From: Spirogloea muscicola
Taxonomy: Eukaryota > Streptophyta > Zygnematophyceae > Spirogloeales > Spirogloeaceae
Direction: 5' to 3'
DNA: 46,306 bases
Assembly: GCA_009602725.1 (NCBI GenBank)
Contig: WELB01000032.1
Span: 618,641-664,946, forward strand
In this document: one piece after another, positions 1 to 11,030 of the stretch
How positions within the stretch are numbered: position 1 is the first letter of the stretch
Layout of the letters: each line of letters opens with the position of its first letter
Notes under the pieces: generated by a model
Databases searched by the model: none
What the model was told of the DNA's origin: nothing
Seen by the model: the letters and a program-made list of their open reading frames with translations, nothing else
Program-made: the position numbers and the translations under genes

Positions 1-1
1 C

Positions 2-2203
2 GCCGCCGGCGGTGACGGCGACCTCGCCGCCGCCGCGGGCGCCGCCGGCGCCGGCACTGGCAAGCTGTCGGCGGGGGGCTCCCGGCTGCCGACGTGGAAG
101 GAGCGCGAGAACAACAAGCGGCGGGAGCGGCGGCGGCGCGCTATCGCGGCCAAGATCTTCGCGGGCCTGCGCGCGCACGGCAACTACAAGCTGCCCAAGC
201 ACTGCGACAACAACGAGGTGCTCAAGGCCCTCTGCCTCGAGGCGGGCTGGACCGTGGAGGAGGATGGCACCACCTACCGCAAGGTGTGGCCTCGCCGCAT
301 CCATGTGTCATCGACGCGGCCGCCAGAGCTCCAAACACCGTCTCAACTCTTTCTGCTTGCCTCCTGGCCTGCCGGCTGGCCGCCTTGCTTGCCTGCACGC
401 CTAGCTAGCGACTCCAGGCGCAAGGCTTGTGCCGTAGCAGGCCGCAGCGCAGGCATGCCTCTGGGCGATGTGGCAGCGAGCAGCCTCGGCGTGGGCCGCA
501 GTCGGGTCTGTCTGAGCGATGCGGAGGAGCTCGCATAATGGCCGTCCGATGCTGCGCACAGGCCGCCATGCATGTCACTCGGGCTGGCACTCTAGCACCA
601 CAAGGGCGTGGCCAGGTCGCCGACACAACGTCTCACTTCAGCTGATGTTTCCCTGCTTTCCCGCCGCATCCTCCAGGATCGCTGGGCACCCGGCGAAGTT
701 GCCCCTGTACAGCAGCCGCCGGCCGGCCTTGGTACCTCCGCACATTGCCCTGCGGCGAATGGAGGCTCATTGGCGGCGGGCGCTCCTGTTGGGGCCTCAT
801 CGCCCGTGTCCTGGCTGCAAAGCATCACGTCTGGCGGCCCTCTGCCGCCTGTGCGGGCCCCGGCACCTCCCAGGTATGCAGCACTCGCCATTAAGGGTTT
901 GAGGGTGCTGCTCGGTCCTGCCGCTGCCCGTTTCTGCCTTGCGCCATGCTCATGATGGTGGTGCATGGGGCGTTTAGGTCATCACTACATGGCATCTGGC
1001 AGCTTGGGCAGCTGAGCTGCCATGATACATGCCATTCGCTGACCGTGTGGGGGCCTGCATGGGGAAAAGTATGGAACGCGCTGCTGCTGCTGGCAGTGCA
1101 TGCAGGGCATCTCGTGGTCGTGTCCCGTGCCAGCTGCTCGGCTCGCTGTGGTCTTCTAGATGCAGCCTGCATCAGGGCTCCCTCTCACCCGGGCCCCACC
1201 TTCGCCTGCCCTTGCAGCTCGCAGCTGCCGCCCTTCCATGCAAGCAACCTGGCCATGCCCGGCCCGCGCCTCCCAGCTGTCAAGATCGAGTGGGACGGGG
1301 GCAATCTCGGAGGAGCATCTCTTGGTGGTAGGACCTCATCCCTTGCTGGCCCGCGTGCATGTCAGGCCCCGCTTAGGTTTGTCATTAGGGCTCAGGCATC
1401 ACTGCGCAGGTGCGTGCATGTTGTGACATGAATACACTCCAGCTTATCAGCAGGGCCACGTGAGGGGCCTGGTCTTGTCTTGCCGCCACCTTTTGTGCAG
1501 CAGCGGCTAGTCAGCAGCTGTGGCAGGTAACATGAGCCACAGGGTCATGTCCCCATGGCGCCAGCTGCCAGACTAAACCTGACATGGCAAGGCATCTAGC
1601 TGACTAGCGTGTCGCTTCTCTTCTTGGGTACCCGCAGAGTTGAGCTCTAACGCCGAGCGGCAGCAGCAGCAGCAGCTACAGCAGCCGCAGCAGCAGCAGC
1701 AGCTACAGCAGCCGCAGCAGCAACAGCAGCAGAGGGTCAGGGCAGGAGGCAGCGCGCTGAGCGGCGCTCTGCCAATCCAGTGGCTGAGCCAGTCGAGCGG
1801 GGCTGCCCGAGCCCACCTCAGCAGCTTGCTGGCGGCAACGTCGCCAGACTCCATGCCGCAGCCGGATGCCGAGGAAGGCAACAAGCCCACAAAGCCTGTC
1901 CTGCCGCCCACCCCCTGGCCGGGAGCACCTCAAGCGGCACTCTCCCAGCACCACGACAGCAGAGACAATCTGAGCGCAGCATCATCCCCAGACGGCAAAC
2001 CGACAGCCCAGGCAGGGGACAGCTCCAGCAAGAAGCGCGACCGGAACAGCTCGCTCATCCCGTCCAACTGCAGCGCAGTGGCGTCCAAGTGGGCCGGCGG
2101 TGGCGGCATGGTGTCGACCAGCTGGGACATCGAGCAGCCGCGCAAGATGGCAATGTATGTTAATCCCGACGACCTGGAGTTGACTCTGGGCCGCGGTTGT
2201 TGA
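2..2203 (+). CDS. BES1/BZR1-family plant transcription factor, 5' partial
   Basis: Four exons close in phase: 2-283, 677-873, 1218-1327 and 1638-2203; the start codon lies left of the window. Exon 1 encodes a Gly/Ala-rich leader and then the BES1/BZR1 DNA-binding domain, an atypical b[18 protein letters not shown], then [35 protein letters not shown] and EEDGTTYRK. These are near-identical to the land-plant signature. Exons 2 and 3 are Ser/Pro/Gly-rich, as in the family. Exon 4 has a polyglutamine tract, a low-complexity middle, and ends [17 protein letters not shown] is the EAR motif with which land-plant BZR1 recruits TOPLESS co-repressors. In land plants the family controls brassinosteroid-responsive promoters in the nucleus; that role in an alga is not implied. 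Family call is very secure; exons 2-3 are inferred from splice signals and phase. Confidence 0.9.
1660..1733 (+). repeat. CAG-type repeat coding polyglutamine
   Basis: Interrupted CAG/CAA/CTA repeats inside the last exon of the BES1/BZR1-like gene. They encode three glutamine runs separated by Leu-Gln-Pro. The internal unit CAG-CTA-CAG-CAG-CCG is duplicated, which suggests slippage or local tandem duplication. Such tracts are common in transcription-factor activation regions and are often length-polymorphic. Confidence 0.9.
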
Positions 2204-2954
2204 GCGAGCATCCTCGGACTGCTGGCTCAAATATTGGCCACCCTTGTGCCGGTGGCTTTTACTCCACTTGTCTAACGATCAGCTAGTGCAGCAGGGTATG
2301 AGAAACTAGGGGACACGAAATCATCTTAGTCGAAAGTCTTTCATACCCGGCTGCACTGTCATAGATGAAGAGCGAGCTTGTCTCGAGCTGGGCTGTACTA
2401 CGCATTCCATCGCTGACTCTGCTCCCACACCGCAAAATTACTCTGAGACGAAAGCCCTCTGTGAGGGCAGAGCGCATGCGCCTTGACTGTAGGCACCTCT
2501 TTTTCCAGAACGCTGCTACCAGTCACTGCCGCTCAGTCACTGTGTAAAGGTGACCAATGGCACTTCAGGACGGTTGTCACAAACAGTGCAAATTCTGATA
2601 TCCTCAGGCATCTCAAATGCCTGCCATGTTCGAAGAGCAACAAGCAGCTTTGCTATGTCTGCACACATTGCCAAGCAACGGCTGCTGGATGGCCACTGTT
2701 GCAAGTTGTTGCATGCCTGATGGCCATTCGTGCTTCAAGTGGCCGTAATTACTTATACGACAACCACGACTTATAGGTGAGCTTCTCTTACTCCAACGAA
2801 CATTGTCAGGGTAATATAAGATCTTCAGGATTGGTAAAGAACCACAAGTTGCCTGCAATTCCAAGACGTTCCAGGGTAACAACACACGGCCATCCTTAGA
2901 CCAAGCAGTGTCATCAAGGCATGGTTGGCGGCCAGAATGGCCACCCAGCAACTG
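2204..2954. other. Tail-to-tail intergenic region, BZR1-like / RRP15
   Basis: Holds the 3' untranslated regions of two converging genes, the BES1/BZR1-like gene on + and RRP15 on -. The ORFs here are short, lack recognisable motifs and are not continued by plausible splice sites. I see no RNA gene or repeat. Confidence 0.6.
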
Positions 2955-4833
2955 TCATTCACCATCTTCAGAGTCGTCGTGCTCCTGGGCGAGGCCGTCC
3001 ATGTCACCATCCATGCCATCAAGCTCAAAGTCCTGCGAGTAGTCAGTGGCAGACATTGCAGGTACTTCACATCATGCGCATGTGGCCAGCCAGCACTGTG
3101 GCAGGCATCTTTGACGTGAGCCGAGAGATGACCTCATGCAACATACTTGTGGGCCAGGCAGATTGCAGAAAAGGTGCGAGGTGCTGAGGTTCTAAGTAAA
3201 GAGCAACCGTACTGGAGCCTTATCCCAGTCCTTGAGTTTAGGCTTGCCCAGCAGAAAGCTGTCCTGCAGGACAGCCCATTGAGGCTGCGAGCTGATGTTC
3301 TCCTCCTGTTAAGAATAAACCATTGCTTCACATGAGCTTGACAGTCTAGCCGATACCCGCCACTGGACGAGCGCACCATGGCATGGGCTTGTCTTGAAGA
3401 ACTGAGACACTTGCAGCACATGCCTCATTGTGGACTGTCGACAAATCCATCACCTTCTTAGCCGACTCGCGGCTTCCTTGGAGCCCGGATTGTAGAACTG
3501 TTTGGCTCAGCTCCAAGGCCGCTGCGCATGATGGAGAGCATGCAGCGCACGCTGTTGTTGAGATAGGCTCAAGCACGCAGCGAGTGAAGCACCGAGAGAG
3601 AGCAGACCATCACACTTAGCACAGCCGAAGTTGGTCACTGACCTTTGCGTGTTTGACTGTCTGCACCCAATGCCTCCTCGTGCACTTTCTGGGCCTTGGC
3701 AACCTGAGAGAGAAGAACATGGTGCAGCTTTAGCAGGCTTCGTCGAGCCTGCACAGACACGAGGTGACTTGATTGACGTGATTGTAGCGATGCAGAACCT
3801 GTGCAGCTCAGCTTAGCCTGCAGCCTGCAGAACCCACAAGAGGCCTTTCGAGCAAGGCAGCGCTCTCACCGAGTTGAACAATCGGACGACTGGAGGAGCA
3901 AAACATGGATGAGCGCCGGATCACAGCAGGCACAACAAGCAGCAGCACTGAAGGCTCAGTAAGCAATGACATTCGTTCATTGCAGGCTCTTCTGTGCAGC
4001 TGCATTGTGGACCTCAAGCCATGCATCAATCGGTTGGCCGATGCAAGGCAGAGAGCAGTGAAGAGAGATCTGCACACGGGTGTGCCATGCAGTCACCCCA
4101 CGTCAAGCTGACCCCTCGTGTCGATATTAGCTATTGACCATGGTCGAGAATTTTGCAAGTAGCTAGGCATCAGTAGCGAGGTGGACTGCGAGAGCACAAG
4201 GATGCAGCACCTCCTCTCGTTGCCAGTCTGTGAAGCTCCTTCTCCGTGCCGTCGGTGATCGCCGCCGGCAGGACATGGGCCTTCTCCCTGACCTGCGAGA
4301 CAGCAGCACAAGGTACCAGCGTCGGGCGGTGCCAGTGAACCATCTTCCAGCAAGAGCAGGTCACTTGTACTAGCTCTCATTCTAAAAGAACCTGACCGTC
4401 AGTAATAGGGACTACATCGGTGGTAATTGATGCAGATACACTGGTTAGCATCAGGCCAGGCAGCCGGCGTGGAATGGGAGGCGTATCGGCGCTGACCTCG
4501 AGGGCCTCCCTCCTCGACTTGCTCCGGCCCTTCCTCAGCTCCCCCTCCTCTCGCAGCTTCTGCGCCAGCTCCCTCTTCTGCGACGCCAGGATGGGGCCCT
4601 GCAGTGCAGCGACGCCCAGGCCAGCCATGGCGCGCCTCCATGCCGCTGAGGCTCCCTCAAAGGCGCGAGAGCTGGCACAGAGCATCCGCTGAGGAAAGAG
4701 AGCTCGCTGCCAGACCTCGGCGCCGGGCGCGAGGCGGCGGTGCATGATGCTGGCGAACGCCTGCGCGTGCGCGTCCTCGGGCGACGGCTCTGGCGCCGGC
4801 ACGGCCTCCTCGGCGGCGGCGGCGGCGGCGGCN

Positions 4834-4875
<42 letters not shown>

Positions 4876-4980
4876 CGCGTCGTCGTCGCTGCTGTCGAAG
4901 CGCGCCAGGTCGGCGGTCGCCGCCGCGGAGCGCCTCGGGGCCCTGGCCCGGGGCCGCAGCTCGCGCGCGCCGGCAGCCAT
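2955..4980 (-). CDS. RRP15: RRP15-like ribosomal RNA processing protein
   Basis: Seven exons on the minus strand: 4980-4497, 4292-4211, 3889-3870 (20 nt), 3703-3643, 3521-3454, 3305-3213 and 3032-2955. RRP15 is a nucleolar protein of 60S pre-ribosome maturation (known from yeast). Family blocks in order: AFASIM..R, GPILASQKRELAQKL (the conserved 'PILA' helix), EKELHRLATRG, VVRLFNS, VAKAQKVHEEA, WAVLQDSFLLGKPKLKDWDK, and an acidic tail ending DDSEDGE. Phases close from exon 2 to the stop. The ATG at 4980 opens an Ala/Arg-rich, then acidic leader (DSSDDDA), but that frame differs by one base from the PILA-helix frame; the change falls at a 42-T run next to an N (4833-4875), so exon 1 is probably mis-assembled. 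It shares a 286-bp divergent promoter with FCF1, another rRNA-processing gene. Confidence 0.88.
4831..4875. other. Probable assembly artefact: N plus 42-T homopolymer
   Basis: A GGC trinucleotide repeat runs into an N at 4833 followed by 42 consecutive T (4834-4875). On the minus strand this would put 14 lysines in an acidic/alanine-rich segment of RRP15 exon 1, and it breaks the reading frame between the start codon and the conserved domain. A pure T run of this length inside GC-rich coding DNA looks like a bad join. Confidence 0.7.
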
Positions 4981-5266
4981 GGCTGCTCTCGAGGCGGACG
5001 GAGGAGGGAGGGGAGGGAGGGGACTTAGCCGCCTGCAACTCGGGCCGGGGTTTAAGGCCCCTCTGCTGGGCCTTAAACCCTGTCGCTCGCTCTCTCACTC
5101 TCCCCCCCACCCCACGTCCCTGCCCGAGGTCCGAGTCGGAGCTCCACACCCCCAGCGCGGCGCCGCCTTTCCCCCAGAGGCGTGCCTTCGGCTTGCCCTC
5201 GTCCGCCTCCCTCTCCTGCGCAGCTGGCCAGCGACAGGCGCGCCGGCGGCCGCGGCGGGGTGCCGC
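4981..5266. promoter_or_regulatory. Bidirectional promoter region of RRP15 and FCF1
   Basis: The 286 bp between two divergent start codons must hold both 5' leaders and promoters. It contains a perfect inverted repeat at 5048-5080 (13-bp arms, 7-bp spacer), CT-rich stretches around 5090-5110 and no TATA box that I can see. Both flanking genes work in nucleolar rRNA processing, so shared regulation is plausible. The promoter role is inferred from position. Confidence 0.6.
5048..5080. promoter_or_regulatory. Perfect 13-bp inverted repeat with site II-like and telo-box-like elements
   Basis: The left arm GGGTTTAAGGCCC and right arm GGGCCTTAAACCC are exact reverse complements separated by CTCTGCT. 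Each arm joins a GGGCC core (TGGGCC on the right, as in plant site II elements bound by TCP factors) to an AAACCC core (as in the telo-box AAACCCTA). In plants these elements co-occur in promoters of ribosomal and ribosome-biogenesis genes. Its placement between RRP15 and FCF1 fits that, but function here is inferred. Confidence 0.55.
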
Positions 5267-7660
5267 ATGGGCAAAGCGCGGCGCACGCGCAAGTTCGCGG
5301 AGGTCAAGCGCGTGCTGAGCCCTCGCGAGGCGCGCGCGTGAGCATTCCTTAGATCCGAAACCCCACTCTTCAAACCCCCTTCCTCCACCACTTCCTGGCG
5401 CGTGCTTGGCTCCTCCTCCTCCAGCTCGTTCCTTCTGACCCCTGCGCTCCTCTCCCGCTTCCCCTCTCGCCTTTTGTTGCTCTGGAATCGCCGCCCCCGT
5501 ACCCATCTCCTCCTTCCCTCTCCTTCCCTCTGCCCTCTCTCTTGCCCTTGCTCGTGCTCGTCAACGCCTACCCCTCCTCCCCACCTCACAACCCGGTCCA
5601 CCACCTCCATCTCTGTGTCCGCCGTTGGCGCCACTCTCACTGTGTGCACCACCACCTTACGCGGGCCTGCATCCGCAGCCCATCTTCCACATCAGTCCCT
5701 CGTGGGCTGTTCCTTGGTTTCCGGTGGTGGCCCTACTTGCCAGTCCACCCCACCTGACTTGCGCAATTCTCCTGCAGCCACCAGAGGCAAGTTCAGCCTC
5801 CCAGCAGCGGCAGCGGCGCCGCCTTGGCGTCGGCCGCTGCCAGCAAGCTGCCACGTAACTTGTGAGTGCGCAGCCGCATGGCCACCCCCGACCGCCCTGC
5901 CTTGACATTGTGGTGCCAAATCCTGTGTCCTCCTGTATCACCAGTGCCACTCACCCAAGAGGGTGTGAGCAACGCGCTGCAGCTCCTGCCTGACCTCCAG
6001 TCAGGCAATTTGTACTGTTGCTGCTGTCTCTCAAGTGCTCGCTCCGACGGCCTTCCCTTTGCCGCCGTGCAGGCCCAATACGCCAGCATCGCTCTTCTTC
6101 AAGTACAATACGGCATTGGGGCCACCATACCAAGTGCTCGTTGACACCAACTTCATCAATTTCTCCATCCAGAATAAGGTGCACTCTGCCACCCTCCCGC
6201 TGCCACCCATTCCTCGCGCCCTACCGTCTTCGCCCCTTAGCTTGCACTTCTTGACGGCTTGTCTCGTGCTTGTCATAGCAACCTCCTGAGCAGAGTTTGG
6301 CCTCCACTCCAAATGGTTGGGCTGTTGAAATAGTACGGGCGAGAAGCTGCTCTCACCTTGCCGACAAAATCTCGCTACTCGCTGCATCTGCATGGCACGA
6401 TTGTGCAGCTCGACCTGGAGAAGGCCATGATGGACTGCCTCTATGCCAAGTGTATGCAGTCAAGACTGTTCACCTTACTTTGCATTGTCATAGAGAGCAC
6501 CGAATATTTAGAGTTTGAAACCAGCTCTGAAAGCCTGTGACAGTAAACTAGACACTGTGAACGACGCCATCTCCCCAGAATGAGGTGCCTGTCCAGGCTG
6601 CCGGCTGGTGGGAAGTACTTGGACCGCAGATGTGAAAGGTTAACCTCCCGCGGCGTCGAGACCCTCGCCGCCAAGGATGAGGCGAGTTTCATTGTGCGGG
6701 CTCCACGCAGGCACTCCATGCATCACCGACTGCGTCATGGCGGAGCTGGAGAAGCTCGGGCAGAAGTACCGAGTTGCCCTCCAGTAAGCTCCGCTACATT
6801 GCATCGCCAGCAGGGCACACACTGCTCAAGCGTTTGACTACTGTTACTGTGCCACTGCGTGCCTGAGACATGCAACTTTGCCAGGTGCTGTGCCACCTTC
6901 ATGCACACTGATTGTTCCCCGTCTCATGCAGCATTGCCAAGGACGAGCGCTTTGAGAGGCTGCCCTGCACGCACAAGGGCACTTATGCTGATGACTGCCT
7001 AGTACAGCGGGTCACACAGGTGGGCAAAGGTCGACTTCAGAGCTTTGTTGCAGGTTTTACGGGTTGAGGAGGTAGCCACGCTTGCATGCTTGTAGTAAAG
7101 TCCTCTCTTTGCACGAACATGCTCTGTAGCTTAGAACTGTGCCCAAAGCTTGCTATCACTGACAAGGCCTGTTGTTGCCCTGTTGCTGCTTGCAGCACAA
7201 ATGCTACATTGTGGCCACTTGTGATCGCGACCTGAAGCGGCGAATACGCAAGGTTGGCTCGTGCCCACGCCACATCTCTCTGCCTCCACCTGCCGGGACT
7301 GGCTGCTTGTACTTTGTGCCTAGTGCTTGGTATTCTGCTTTTGTTATGTTCCAAAATGTGAGATTGATATCAGATCCTCAGGAAGAGCCAGCTATGGCTA
7401 GTGTCAATCTCATCTGGAACAACCTCAAGCAATCTGTATAGCTGATAGAGCCATCTCCTTGAGGCTACTCTCTTGAAAATGCTGATTGCAGCTAGTCTTT
7501 TGAGCAGTCCTGTGACTGACGAGCACTCACCTCTCAATGAATCGCTCAGATTCCAGGTGTTCCAATCATGTACATAACGCAGCACAAGTACTCCATTGAA
7601 AGGCTCCCCGAAGCTACACTTGGTGGAGGTTCTGACACGCTCCCTGTCACCTCCGCGTAA
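5267..7660 (+). CDS. FCF1: rRNA-processing PIN-domain endonuclease FCF1/UTP24
   Basis: Eight exons: 5267-5337, 5778-5861, 6073-6178, 6409-6451, 6711-6783, 6932-7019, 7196-7252 and 7550-7660; all phases close to 210 residues, slightly above the usual size of about 195-200. The start gives [19 protein letters not shown], the conserved FCF1 N-terminus. The PIN domain follows with its acidic residues in place: [62 protein letters not shown] and [13 protein letters not shown], then the family ending [22 protein letters not shown]1/UTP24 is a small-subunit-processome nuclease that cuts pre-rRNA at early 18S sites (known for yeast and human). The extra length is an Ala/Ser-rich insert in exon 2 and a short tail ending DTLPVTSA. 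Confidence 0.95.
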
Positions 7661-8299
7661 GCTTAAGATTGATATTGGCAAGTCATGTGGAGGCAGGAGA
7701 GTCATGCTGAGTGGTTGCTGCGGCGCTTTTGTGGCATGCAGCCCCGCGGATGTGATCTGTGCTGGTGGTGATGCGGTCAAGGTGGAGGGACGTCTTGGGG
7801 ATGTAGCTATTGAGCTGCGCTACTTGCAGGCTGCGGACGCCTTCTAGTGTGGCCTGGAGCACGTCTGTCAACAGAGGGAAACATGCAAGTAGCCCATGGG
7901 TTGCTCTTGCCTCCGCCACAAACCGCACAAATCTAACATGCAGATGTATACAGCTGCACCTGCCCCGCTCGACACTGATGTATACATGAAGCTTAGCTAC
8001 ACAGCCTGCTGCTCCTCCGCTTGCACCTGTCTTCAGGGATAGTCAGCTAACCGGTCAGCCCGAGCAGTGTAACATACTGTGCCTCACTCTAGTATCTTGC
8101 TCTTGGTGGATGGAGCTTGCTCACACTCTGAACAGGCAAAGGTCAGTAATGTACAGATTGTTAGGTTGACACATGAGGTGTGGCCTCACAGCAAGCGGGT
8201 CAGCCCATGTCAGGCTGCGTGCAGCTGCCTCGCTCAGAGCGGACCTACGCCTCAGCCAGAAACAAGGGAATGGGGTGCTAGAGTCAAGGGGTCACAGCA
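7661..8299. other. Tail-to-tail intergenic region, FCF1 / DP
   Basis: Contains the 3' untranslated regions of FCF1 (+) and DP (-). Open stretches are short and without family motifs. No repeat or RNA gene seen. Confidence 0.6.
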
Positions 8300-10531
8300 T
8301 CACGTGTTGTAGCTCTCCTGCTTCACCCTTGCTTTTAGGATAGCCGGCGTAGGAATGGGCGAGTTCGCGCCCATGAGCCGGCGGGGGGCGGAGCTCGGTG
8401 AGTGCCACAGTGGGCGTGCCGCTGGCAGCCCCCCCGAGGGCGACGGCAGTGTGGGTGTAGGCATAGCTGCTGCTGCTCCCACCTCCGGCCGGCCGGGCCC
8501 GACAGCCTCAGGCTCCGTGCAGCATAGACCCATGGCTCGGAGCACGTAGTAGTCGTCCCTTAACTCGAATGGTGTGCTGTGAGACGTCAAATTGCCAGCT
8601 TCAGGCTCCTCGAGGAAGACCAGGTGCTGAAGTTGGCCGTCTGGCACTGCTGCAACACACACTACACACACTTCGCACACTACATGCCGCAGCTGCAGGA
8701 CGCTTAGTAATGAGTATTGCACCTGTTGAAGTCAAAGTGCACGAGTTGCATGTCCTCGGAGATCTCCACCTCCACAATAGCCTCTGGCCTTGTCTGCAGT
8801 TCACCTCAGTAAGACGGTCACGAGGGCTTGTAAGTGATGGAGGTGTAATCTCAGCTTGTGTTATGCACAAGCCTCATCTTGAGCACAAGGTCAAGGCTTG
8901 CCTTCCAGTGTCAATCTGGGTAAGCACAGCCTCAGGGACTGCATATGGTGGGGTCATATACAGTGCCCGAAACACACTTGCAGAGTGCAGCATCACGTCG
9001 GCCCCACACCTGCACTAGGAGGAAGGGCAGGGGCACCAGGCCTGCAGGCACTGCTCCTTCTCGCTGGCACGTCTCCTCGTTCCGCTGCACCAGGCCTTTG
9101 ATCCCCATAATCTGCACAGCACAGTTTCCATGCAACTCTGGTTGGAGCGGTGCGCCGAGAATGGGAAAGGCCTCGTTTGGCTTGCTCGGCCAGCCCAGGC
9201 ATGCGGCCTTTGCAGAGCTCTTCTGAAGCCTCCTAGGCTGCAATATGTAGCCCAGCTTTTATTATAGGCTGGAAGCGGGGAGCCTGTTGTACCTGCTCCT
9301 GCAGCTCTTCCAGCTGCACCGCCTTCTTCTCCAAGCGGTGCCTCGTACGCAGGTGCTCTGCCTGTGCACAAGTGCAGCTGTCCTGGTTGTCACCAGGTTA
9401 TCTGCTATGACAATGGCAAGGTGATTGGCCTCATCGTTCCCATACTACTTCCAATGTAAGTGAGAGTGTGGGCCACAGCCAACCTTCAGCTGCTCAGTGT
9501 CAGAGGACGTCGTGCTCGGCAGGCCCTTCCAATGGATCTCTTTCTTCTCCTTGGCAATGATGTCCATTGCCATGAGTACGTTGAGGGCATCGTACACGCG
9601 CCGACGGATGTTCTTCTCGTCGTATTGCTGCCACCAGCCATCAGGAATGTCCCCCAATCAAAAGTCTGCCTCGACAAATTCATGTGGGAGCGGAACTGTC
9701 AAGCACGAGGTGGAAAGTTGCAGATGACAAGCCCGCGGATTGTGCAAACACCTGGTCTGGGGAGAGAATCTCGCTGTCGGGGCCGGTGAACTCGGCCACC
9801 AACTCATCGGCGACCTGAGCCAGGAGACACACCAGCAGTTTGGGTGAGCCCCGGGACTGAGTGGGGCCACTGTTAGTCCACAGCCATCCCGACCTCAGGC
9901 AGGATGGCACTCAAGCTGGGCGGGTGGGACATATAAAGAGAGGTCTGGCTGCAGCTACTGCAATTGAGCTTGCTCTCTTTGATGAGGTGCGAGGGAGCTT
10001 GAGACGAATGGCGGGTGCTGAGAGGGGCGAGCGGCTGTGGAAGGCAGGCAGACTGGGGAACTGGGCGGTGTAGCTGCGGTCCTTGCAGGCTCCACGACCA
10101 TGAGGCTCAGGACCCATGCTCAATCGGCCCGCGGCAGCATTGGCTTGAGAAACGTGGTGCTCGATCTTTCGGGGTGGCTGCGGCTACGTCGCAGAAACGG
10201 ACGTGGAGGAGAAGGGCGGCATCCTGAGCTCCGAGTCGCGCGGCTGAGGCGGGAGGCGGAGGCTAGCGACGTGACACCGGCCGAGGGTTCCGCGTGGAGA
10301 AGCGGCTCACCTCGTTGTACGTGGTCCGGCCCTTGCTCTCCACCTTCTCGCACACTGAACAAGCACCGGGCGACGTGCGCCACGGCCGTCGGCGGAGGTC
10401 AGACGAGGCGCGGACGGGCGATGGCTGGGCCAGAGCTCTGGCGGGACGCGGGGCTTCGCGAGGCAGGAGGGGAGGAGGGGCGGACCTTTCATGCTGAAGT
10501 GGCGCAGGCCCTTGCCGTTCTTGTCGGCCAT
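8300..10531 (-). CDS. DP: DP-type dimerisation partner of E2F
   Basis: Eight exons on the minus strand: 10531-10486, 10354-10311, 9814-9752, 9627-9484, 9361-9293, 9111-9010, 8793-8723 and 8576-8300; phases close to 271 residues. The start [15 protein letters not shown] leads into the winged-helix domain: [20 protein letters not shown], then [35 protein letters not shown]. This contains the DP signature [13 protein letters not shown]. The coiled coil ([23 protein letters not shown]) and marked-box-like region ([42 protein letters not shown]) mediate E2F pairing in known DPs. The last exon adds a Pro/Ser/Ala tail. DP binds DNA with E2F and controls S-phase genes in the nucleus. The upstream frame is open to about 11032, so a longer N-terminus cannot be excluded. 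It is head-to-head with eIF2A. Confidence 0.95.
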
Positions 10532-11030
10532 GGGAAGGGGGGGGGGGGGAGCTGCTGCGGCGGTGTCCACCGTCCGCATGGGCCGGGCCCGGCCGGTTGG
10601 CTCGTTCGAGGGGCGGCCGTCCCGCCAAAACCCCGGGGGCGCGGGAGAGCGGCGCCGGGGTTGCCCTTCCCGAGACGGCGAGACGAGACGAGGCCGGGCC
10701 GAGAGGGCCCTCGCCAACGACACAGTTGGTGGTAGTGGGCTTATCGGCGCTCCCCCCCCGGCTCTACGGAGCGCGCCGCGGGCCCGTCGCCTCCGCCGCT
10801 TTTCCGCTTTCCCCGCCGCTCCATAACTGCCGTCTCGCCGCCTCGTCGCCCGGTCGATGGGGAGGCCCCAAGTGGCCTCCGCCCCGTCGGGCGTCCCGCT
10901 AAGAGCGACCCGCCTCGTCGGGCCCCCGGCCGTCTGAGTCGCCATGGCCCCCCTCGTAGCCGTCGCCGCTCCGAGCTCAGTCCCCAGCTGCCCCCCTCCC
11001 CCGCAGGGGAAGGTCCCCCAGCCGCCCGCC
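10532..11030. promoter_or_regulatory. Divergent promoter region of DP and eIF2A
   Basis: Very GC-rich 499 bp between two divergent start codons. It must contain both leaders; a G run at 10537-10550 and CCGGGC/GGGCCCGG clusters are visible, but no TATA box. The long ORFs here exist because GC-rich DNA lacks stops, and they show no family motifs. Confidence 0.5.

Noticed and set aside
4535-5506. 323-codon minus-strand ORF across the T42 run
   Set aside because: Its length comes from stop-poor GC-rich DNA and the poly-lysine artefact. The RRP15 domain lies in a different frame.
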